From: Gammaproteobacteria bacterium
Lineage (GTDB): Bacteria > Pseudomonadota > Gammaproteobacteria > Steroidobacterales > Rariloculaceae
Length of the DNA: 19,199 nucleotides
Direction: 5' to 3'
Assembly: GCA_016927175.1 (NCBI GenBank)
Contig: JAFGNC010000424.1
Span: 1-19,199 of the forward strand
Made by a program: the position numbers and the translations under genes. The notes below the pieces were generated by a model. That model ran no database searches and was not told where the DNA came from. It saw nothing but the letters and a program-made list of their open reading frames with translations. Numbering within the stretch: position 1 is the first letter of the stretch; the number at the start of each line of letters is the position of its first letter. Of this stretch, positions 15,516 to 19,199 are shown one piece after another.

Positions 15516-15908
15516 ATGGCAACAGAAAGTTACTACGGCACGGGCCGGCGCAAGACCTCCGCGGCCAGGGTTTTCCTGCGGCCCGGCAACGGCGAGATCG
15601 TCGTGAACGGCCGCCCGCTCGACGTCTTCTTCGGCCGCGAGACCGCGCGGATGATCGTCCGCCAGCCGCTGAGCACGGCCGACCTCGACGGCAAGTTCGA
15701 CGTCCACGCGACGGTGCGCGGCGGGGGCACGACCGGCCAGGCCGGCGCGATCCGTCACGGCATCACGCGTGCGCTGATGAATTACGACGAGACGCTCCGG
15801 CAGCCGCTGCGCCGGGCCGGCTTCGTGACTCGCGACGCCCGCGAGGTGGAGCGCAAGAAGGTCGGTCTGCGCAAGGCCCGCAGGGCCACCCAGTTCTCGA
15901 AGCGCTGA
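15516..15908 (+). CDS. rpsI: 30S ribosomal protein S9 (uS9)
   Basis: A 130-residue protein, identical in length to E. coli S9. It starts with ATESYYGTGRRKTSAARVF and ends with the invariant SKR, whose C-terminal Arg reaches the P-site tRNA anticodon loop in the small subunit. RRAGFVTRDAREVERKKVGLRKARRA is the usual basic tail. The gene lies seven bases after rplM and shares its promoter. Confidence 0.98.
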   Translation: MATESYYGTGRRKTSAARVFLRPGNGEIVVNGRPLDVFFGRETARMIVRQPLSTADLDGKFDVHATVRGGGTTGQAGAIRHGITRALMNYDETLRQPLRRAGFVTRDAREVERKKVGLRKARRATQFSKR

Positions 15909-15915
15909 TCCCGGG

Positions 15916-15938
15916 CCCGCGGGCGCACGGTCCGCGGG
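15916..15938 (+). terminator. Hairpin after rpsI, no U-tract
   Basis: CCCGCGG (15916-15922) pairs exactly with CCGCGGG (15932-15938) around a 9-base loop, eight bases after the rpsI stop. No T-run follows. It is a plausible end for the ribosomal operon before the tRNA gene. Confidence 0.4.
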
Positions 15939-15979
15939 TGGCGTCGACTCCGGCGGCCGGGTTAAGCTGATACCCCGAC

Positions 15980-16053
15980 TGGGGGATCGTCTAGCGGTAG
16001 GACATCGGACTCTGACTCCGAGAACCCAGGTTCGAATCCTGGTCCCCCAGCCA
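15980..16053 (+). tRNA. tRNA-Gln (anticodon CTG)
   Basis: A 74-base cloverleaf with encoded CCA. The acceptor arm is TGGGGGA (15980-15986) against TCCCCCA (16043-16049), with discriminator G and CCA at 16051-16053. The anticodon stem TCGGA (16005-16009) / TCCGA (16017-16021) encloses the loop CTCTGAC, anticodon CTG at 16012-16014, reading CAG. The T loop is TTCGAAT. It is similar throughout to E. coli tRNA-Gln. A CTTTTCC run follows the CCA and may help termination. Confidence 0.97.
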
Positions 16054-16085
16054 CTTTTCCTCCCTCGGCGCGCGCCACGTGCGCC

Positions 16086-16108
16086 GGCGCCTCCCTCGGG
16101 CGGGCGCC
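16086..16108. terminator. Hairpin between tRNA-Gln and the converging rpiA
   Basis: GGCGCC (16086-16091) and GGCGCC (16103-16108) pair around an 11-base loop, directly adjacent to the rpiA stop. It lies between two converging units and could serve both, but no T-run is present on either side. Confidence 0.35.
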
Positions 16109-16765
16109 TCACTCCAGGACTCTGACCCCCGTATCGTCACCGACCAGCAGCACGTCCGCGCTGCGATGGGCGAAGATACCTACGGTCACGACTCCGGGGA
16201 TCTGGTTGAAGCGGGTCTCCATCTCGACCGGATTCGCGATGCGCAGGTTGTGCACGTCGAGGATCTCGTTGCCGTTGTCGGTGACGAAATCCTGCCGCCA
16301 GATCGGCTGCCCACCCGCCCTGATCATCTGCCGGGCGACGAAAGATCGAGCCATCGGGACGACCTCGACCGGGAGCGGGAACGCGCCGAGGTGGCCGACG
16401 AGCTTCGACGAGTCGACGATGCAGACGAAGCGGCGCGAAGCCCCCGCCAGAACCTTCTCCCGCGTCAGCGCTCCTCCGCCTCCTTTGATCAGGTGCAGGT
16501 GCTTCGTCGCCTCGTCGGCGCCGTCGACGTAAAGGTCGATGTCGCCGACCTCCGAGAGTGAGACCACTTCGATGCCGAGCCGCTCGAGCTTCTCGGTCGA
16601 GCGGTTCGAGCTCGACACCACCGACGTCAGCCGATGGGCGTGCGCCGGCAGCTCGTCGATGAAGAGGTCGACCGTGCTTCCGGTGCCGACGCCGAGGGTG
16701 ATGCCGTCCTTGATGTACCCGAGAGCGGCGACTGCCGCCCGCCGCTTCTGCTCGTCGCTTTTCAC
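16109..16765 (-). CDS. rpiA: Ribose-5-phosphate isomerase A
   Basis: A 218-residue protein, the standard RpiA length. It interconverts ribose-5-phosphate and ribulose-5-phosphate in the pentose phosphate pathway, feeding PRPP and purine synthesis. Motifs are GTGSTV (27-32, phosphate binding), DGADE (81-85) and KGGGGALTREK (94-104) with the catalytic Glu103; Lys121 is conserved. Translation starts at GTG 16765, preceded by a strong GGAGGG four bases upstream. Only 12 bases separate this start codon from the T-run of a strong terminator, leaving no space for a promoter between them. Confidence 0.97.
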   Translation of the reverse strand: MKSDEQKRRAAVAALGYIKDGITLGVGTGSTVDLFIDELPAHAHRLTSVVSSSNRSTEKLERLGIEVVSLSEVGDIDLYVDGADEATKHLHLIKGGGGALTREKVLAGASRRFVCIVDSSKLVGHLGAFPLPVEVVPMARSFVARQMIRAGGQPIWRQDFVTDNGNEILDVHNLRIANPVEMETRFNQIPGVVTVGIFAHRSADVLLVGDDTGVRVLE

Positions 16766-16777
16766 GATTCCCTCCGC

Positions 16778-16807
16778 AAAAAAAAGTGCCCGCTTTCGCG
16801 GGCACTT
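16778..16807 (-). terminator. Strong intrinsic terminator between the histone-like gene and rpiA
   Basis: On the - strand AAGTGCCCGC pairs perfectly with GCGGGCACTT (10 bp) around a GAAA tetraloop and is followed by T residues; the A-run on the + strand is 16778-16785. It is the only classical rho-independent terminator I see in this window. It ends the histone-like transcript 47 bases after that gene's stop. Confidence 0.9.
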
Positions 16808-16854
16808 CGTTCATGAGCCTCGATTCGGCTCGAATGACACCTCGATCGAAGGGC

Positions 16855-17175
16855 TCAGCCGGCGGCCGGCGCCTTCTTTCTGGTGGCCTTCTTTCGAGTC
16901 GCTTTCTTCTTGCTGGCCTTCTTCTTCGAAGCCTTCTTTTTGGAAGCCTTCTTCTTAGAAGCTTTCTTGCGGCCGGCTTTCTTCGCAGTCTTCTTCTTAC
17001 CTGCCTTTTTCTTCGCGGCCTTCTTCTTGGTGGTTTTCTTCTTGGCCTTCTTCTTCGTCGCAGTCTTCTTCTTCGCGACGCGCTTCTTCGCGGCAGGTTT
17101 CTTCGCTACCTTGCGCCGCACTTTCTTGCGCTTGGTAGACGTCTTCTTCGCAGATGTCTTCTTCGTAGATGCCAT
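16855..17175 (-). CDS. Histone H1-like Lys/Ala-rich DNA-binding protein
   Basis: A 106-residue protein with 50 Lys and 22 Ala. It has no hydrophobic core and no acidic residue, like the C-terminal tail of histone H1 and bacterial proteins such as the tail of Pseudomonas AlgP. Residues 72-101 are a regular pentad repeat: four ASKKK then two ATRKK. It presumably binds and compacts DNA, or binds RNA, without sequence specificity. The start at ATG 17175 is set by a GGAGA about 9 bases upstream and by the abrupt change in composition; the frame continues left with ordinary residues that are probably not translated. It appears monocistronic, with its own AT-rich promoter and strong terminator. Confidence 0.88.
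   Translation of the reverse strand: MASTKKTSAKKTSTKRKKVRRKVAKKPAAKKRVAKKKTATKKKAKKKTTKKKAAKKKAGKKKTAKKAGRKKASKKKASKKKASKKKASKKKATRKKATRKKAPAAG
16873..16962 (-). repeat. 15-bp tandem repeat encoding ASKKK/ATRKK
   Basis: Six consecutive 15-base units encode four ASKKK and two ATRKK pentads (residues 72-101 of the histone-like protein). The units differ mainly at third codon positions. Such repeats expand and contract, so length variation among strains is expected. Confidence 0.85.
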
Positions 17176-17207
17176 GGGTAGTCTCCGTGTCGGGTTAAAC
17201 GGCGTTG

Positions 17208-17213
17208 AGTATA
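17208..17213 (-). promoter_or_regulatory. Putative -10 of the histone-like gene
   Basis: TATACT on the - strand (17213-17208) lies inside an AT-rich TTTTATATATACT run that stands out in this GC-rich DNA. A start near 17201 gives a 26-base leader with the GGAGA ribosome-binding site. The -35 is poor (CTGGAA at about 17 bases), which would suit an activator-dependent promoter. Confidence 0.45.
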
Positions 17214-17284
17214 TATAAAAGCATCCAAATTTCCAGAGTGTTATGCATTTTTGCGCATCTTCGTCGATACGATGAAGTCGCGAG

Positions 17285-17300
17285 TGTGATTGAAAGCACA
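17285..17300 (-). promoter_or_regulatory. Near-consensus Crp site upstream of the histone-like gene
   Basis: The + strand reads TGTGATTGAAAGCACA, nine of ten consensus positions of TGTGA-N6-TCACA. Its centre, 17292.5, is about -91 from the inferred start of the histone-like transcript, one of the helical-phase positions used at class I promoters. The same bases are part of a hairpin (GAGTGTG 17282-17288 with CACACTC 17297-17303) that could instead mark the end of the EVE-gene transcript. Confidence 0.45.
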
Positions 17301-17342
17301 CTCTCGCTTCACTAACGAGGCATGCAAGATTCGTTGCAACGA

Positions 17343-17807
17343 TTACTCGATGCCGAGAATGAATCGCCAATGCTGCTCGCTGACCGGCATCACCGACAGA
17401 CGATTGCCGCGGCGCAGCAGAGCGAAGTCGCGCAATGCGCCGTCCGCATGAGTCTTCAACTCAGCGAGAGGAATCAGGCGCTTAAGTATTCGGTCGAGCT
17501 TCACGTCGACCATGTACCAGCGCGGTGAGCTCGGATCGCTCTTCGCGTCGTAGTGCGCGTCGGTCGGATCGAATGCCGTGTGGTCCGGGTAAGCTTCCTT
17601 GACGACTTTGACGATGCCGACGATGCCCGGCTGCTCGCAGTTGGAGTGATAGAAGAAGGCGAGGTCGCCGCGCTTCATTTCGTCGCGAATGAAGTTGCGC
17701 GCCTGATAATTGCGCACGCCGTCCCAGTGCGTGGTGCGCCGGGGTTCCGCCTTCAGGTCCTCGATGCTGAAGGTCTCGGGCTCGGATTTGATCAGCCAGT
17801 AGTTCAC
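17343..17807 (-). CDS. EVE-domain protein
   Basis: A 154-residue protein that is one whole EVE domain (thymocyte nuclear protein 1-like). It starts NYWLIKSEPETFSIEDL and shows THWDGVRNYQARNFIRDEM, GDLAFFYHSN and GIVGIVKVVKEAYPD, the features that form the PUA-like pocket. EVE domains recognise modified bases in DNA or RNA; the natural ligand of this stand-alone bacterial group is not settled. Translation begins at GTG 17807, whose TG is shared with the TGA stop of the upstream 5-formyl-THF cyclo-ligase, so the two are translationally coupled. The TAA stop adjoins a 12-base palindrome (TCGTTGCAACGA, 17331-17342). Confidence 0.93.
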   Translation of the reverse strand: MNYWLIKSEPETFSIEDLKAEPRRTTHWDGVRNYQARNFIRDEMKRGDLAFFYHSNCEQPGIVGIVKVVKEAYPDHTAFDPTDAHYDAKSDPSSPRWYMVDVKLDRILKRLIPLAELKTHADGALRDFALLRRGNRLSVMPVSEQHWRFILGIE

Positions 17808-18418
17808 GACTCGGGCCGATGGATGGCAGCGGGCCCGTGGAAACGATACGTCGACGCCTCGGTGACGGCACCCCACAGGGGAATGTCCCAGACCTGCTGC
17901 TCGAGCTGCGGAACGTGCTGGAACGAATAGCCGATGCCGAGCAGCTTCGGGCGCGTCCAGTGCCGGCGGTGCCGCAGGAAATGGAAGGCGCGGTCGTAAT
18001 AGCCGCGGCCCATGCCGAGCCGCACGCCGTTCGAGTCGAACGCGACGAGCGGTGTCAGCACCAGGTCGAGCACGCGGGCGTCCGCGAGCCGCTCGGCGGC
18101 GGGCTCGTCTATACCGAAGAAGTTGCGCCCCATGCCGGCGCTCGAGGCGAGCGGCGCGAAGCGCATGCCGTCGCGGAGCAGCACCGGGGCGAACACTCTC
18201 TTGCCGTGGCGCGCCGCCGCATCCACCAGACGCTTCAGCGACGGCTCGCCGTCGAACGCGAGATAGACGGCGATCGTGCGTGCTCTGCGGTATGCGCCGA
18301 GGGACTGGATCCGCCGGCAGATCGCCCTGTCGGCCGCGAGGCGCTGATCCTCGCGCAACGCGCGCCGCGCATGGCGCACTTCGCGCCGCAACCGGCTGCG
18401 GTCGTTCTGCGCCTTCAT
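17804..18418 (-). CDS. ygfA: 5-formyltetrahydrofolate cyclo-ligase
   Basis: A 204-residue protein. It uses ATP to turn 5-formyl-THF into 5,10-methenyl-THF, recycling a storage folate into the one-carbon pool needed for purine synthesis. The basic N-terminal helix (RLRREVRHARRAL) and GMGRGYYDRAF (135-145), the nucleotide- and folate-binding signature, are clear, as is VLDLVLTPLVAFDSNGVRLG just before it. ATG 18418 is not preceded by a Shine-Dalgarno sequence. The gene lies directly downstream of 6S RNA, as in E. coli, where both are on one primary transcript, and overlaps the EVE gene by four bases. Confidence 0.95.
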   Translation of the reverse strand: MKAQNDRSRLRREVRHARRALREDQRLAADRAICRRIQSLGAYRRARTIAVYLAFDGEPSLKRLVDAAARHGKRVFAPVLLRDGMRFAPLASSAGMGRNFFGIDEPAAERLADARVLDLVLTPLVAFDSNGVRLGMGRGYYDRAFHFLRHRRHWTRPKLLGIGYSFQHVPQLEQQVWDIPLWGAVTEASTYRFHGPAAIHRPES

Positions 18419-18484
18419 CGGATCAGGGGGAATCGGGTTGCTGCGCCCGGCGAGCGGACGCGCGTGCCGCGAGGAGTCCGCTGG

Positions 18485-18680
18485 AAGTGGTACTCCCCGC
18501 CTGTGCCGTCACGAATGGTTGCTCTCGAACCGGAGCAAAAGGTGGGGTAAGCCGTGATAGTTGCAGGCTTTCCGGCTACGCCGGATCTGCTCAACACCAC
18601 CGACAGAACACAACCCCGACGTCATGATTTAGGGTCGAAAGACTATCCAATCCGCGTCGAACACCGCAGGGAGTACCGAA
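18485..18680 (-). ncRNA. ssrS: 6S RNA
   Basis: The closing stem is GGTACTCCCTGC (18677-18666) against GCGGGGAGTACC (18500-18489): twelve pairs with one G-U. It is followed by TGTTCG and, on the far arm, GACGGCACAGGCG, aligning with E. coli GATGTTCGC and GGCGGCATC. The terminal arm has TCCGGC-GTA-GCCGGA followed by AAAGCCTGCAACT, close to E. coli GAGAAGCCTTAAAACTGC. A further hairpin, TTGCTC/GAGCAA, replaces the CCTTGAACC hairpin. 6S RNA mimics an open promoter and holds sigma-70 RNA polymerase in stationary phase. The location between zapA and 5-formyl-THF cyclo-ligase is the gammaproteobacterial standard. The ends are estimated to within about 5 bases. Confidence 0.93.
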
Positions 18681-18685
18681 ACGAC

Positions 18686-18694
18686 ACTATATCA
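18686..18694 (-). promoter_or_regulatory. 6S RNA promoter, extended -10
   Basis: TGATATAGT on the - strand (18694-18686) contains an extended -10 (TG-n-TATAGT). Six to seven bases downstream is 18680-18679, where the 6S closing region begins. No good -35 is seen; the TG extension may compensate. It starts 9 bases past the zapA stop. Confidence 0.6.
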
Positions 18695-18702
18695 CCTGCG
18701 GG

Positions 18703-19017
18703 CTACAGGTTGAGTTGCTTGGCCGGGCCGAGCGCCGAATCGAGCCGCTCCCGCATCGCCTTGATTCTGAGTCCGACGATGTTCTTCAGCTCCTCGTCCT
18801 GCCCCTTCGCTTTCAGCAGGTCGTTGGCGAGGTTCAGCGCCGCCATGACGGCGACCCTGTCGAGCCCCACTACCTTGCCGCTGTCGCGGATCTCGCGCAT
18901 CTTGCGGTTCAGCATGTCCGCCGAGGCCAGCAGGTCCGCCTGCTCGGCGGCGGGACAGGCGACGTGATATTCCTTCTCCAGAATCCGGATCGTCACCCGG
19001 GCAAACATCTCGCTCAT
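18703..19017 (-). CDS. zapA: ZapA, FtsZ-ring associated protein
   Basis: A 104-residue protein matching ZapA in length and layout. An N-terminal beta/alpha head begins MFARVTIRILEKEYHVACP; AADMLNRKMREIRD-like helices follow, then VGLDRVAVMAALNLANDLL, the most conserved stretch; the end is a coiled coil. ZapA binds FtsZ and bundles filaments at midcell. Its ATG overlaps the stop of the upstream coiled-coil gene (TGATG), so the two are translationally coupled. 6S RNA follows directly downstream. Confidence 0.95.
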   Translation of the reverse strand: MSEMFARVTIRILEKEYHVACPAAEQADLLASADMLNRKMREIRDSGKVVGLDRVAVMAALNLANDLLKAKGQDEELKNIVGLRIKAMRERLDSALGPAKQLNL

Positions 19018-19199
19018 CAGGCCTGCTCCATTGCTTTCAGCCGGCCGATCATCGCTTCCACGCGACCTCTGACCTGCTCGTTCTTCTGGAGCAGCGCGGC
19101 GCGCTCCGCCATCAGAGCATCCTGCCGTTGCCTCAGAGAGTTGTTCTCTTCCTGTAGCTGCTCGCAGACTTGAATCAACTCTTCGAGCCGTCGCTCGAG
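19017..19199 (-). CDS. ZapB-like short coiled-coil protein (TIGR02449-type), 5' end outside window
   Basis: The last 60 residues are visible, running from the window edge to a TGA that shares its A with the zapA ATG. They begin LERRLEELIQVCEQL and continue as an uninterrupted heptad pattern (EENNSLRQRQDALMAERAALL), ending GRLKAMEQA. Small coiled-coil proteins of this kind stand upstream of zapA in Pseudomonas and relatives and are thought to act with it at the division ring. Little can be missing, since the family is about 65-75 residues long. Confidence 0.85.
   Translation of the reverse strand, partial: LERRLEELIQVCEQLQEENNSLRQRQDALMAERAALLQKNEQVRGRVEAMIGRLKAMEQA

Noticed and set aside
16873..16962. 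Regular 15-base repeats considered as a CRISPR-like array
   Set aside because: The units are contiguous, in frame and without spacers; they encode the Lys pentads of the histone-like protein.
16883..17218. Phe/Leu-rich frame on the + strand that looks like a membrane protein
   Set aside because: It is the reverse complement of the Lys-codon repeats (AAG/AAA read as CTT/TTC). The hydrophobicity is a by-product, and the other strand has a ribosome-binding site, promoter and terminator.
18415..18600. 61-codon frame between the cyclo-ligase and zapA
   Set aside because: It lies within and just beyond the 6S RNA, whose conserved structure explains the sequence; there is no ribosome-binding site or family.

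Overview
This 19.2 kb window comes from a GC-rich gammaproteobacterial chromosome. Three things point there. The right edge carries the order zapA-like partner, zapA, 6S RNA, 5-formyl-THF cyclo-ligase, which is a gammaproteobacterial signature. The Crp protein is of the Vfr/Clp type of Pseudomonas and Xanthomonas. Ubiquinone hydroxylation uses Coq7 instead of UbiF. A lineage near the Xanthomonadales/Steroidobacterales/Chromatiales is my inference; I cannot name the species. Almost everything is housekeeping. I see no prophage, insertion sequence, CRISPR array, restriction or toxin system.

Left (1-4864, + strand): the 3' part of a YhdP/AsmA-like gene, a nitrilase-family amidohydrolase and tldD follow one another closely. 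After tldD come two strong GC hairpins without U-tracts and two small uncharacterised reading frames, the second a two-helix membrane protein.

Centre-left (4875-9383): on the - strand purE and purK (de novo purine synthesis) are followed by an ExeA-like AAA ATPase fused to an FHA domain with a very acidic tail. On the + strand, divergent from purE, lies tldE/pmbA, the partner of tldD. Five reading frames therefore separate the two halves of the TldD/E protease.

Centre (9377-13441): purC (long, Ade1-like form) and a YihY/BrkB-type membrane protein form a - strand pair that converges on tldE. Divergent from purC is a DjlA-like TerB/J-domain co-chaperone. It converges on crp, which is preceded on its own strand by coq7. 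A perfect 16-bp Crp consensus site overlaps the coq7 stop and sits about 60 bp upstream of a plausible crp transcription start, suggesting autoregulation.

Right (14192-19199): a DUF481 envelope protein, the rplM-rpsI ribosomal operon and tRNA-Gln(CTG) are on +. Then on - come rpiA, a histone-H1-like Lys/Ala protein, an EVE-domain protein, 5-formyl-THF cyclo-ligase, 6S RNA, zapA and a truncated coiled-coil gene. The one textbook intrinsic terminator here lies directly in front of rpiA. A second near-consensus Crp site lies upstream of the histone-like gene.

The points most worth a second look are the FHA-ATPase fusion, the two Crp sites, the terminator abutting rpiA, and the small genes between tldD and the ATPase. 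Positions of promoters and RNA ends are read by eye and are approximate.
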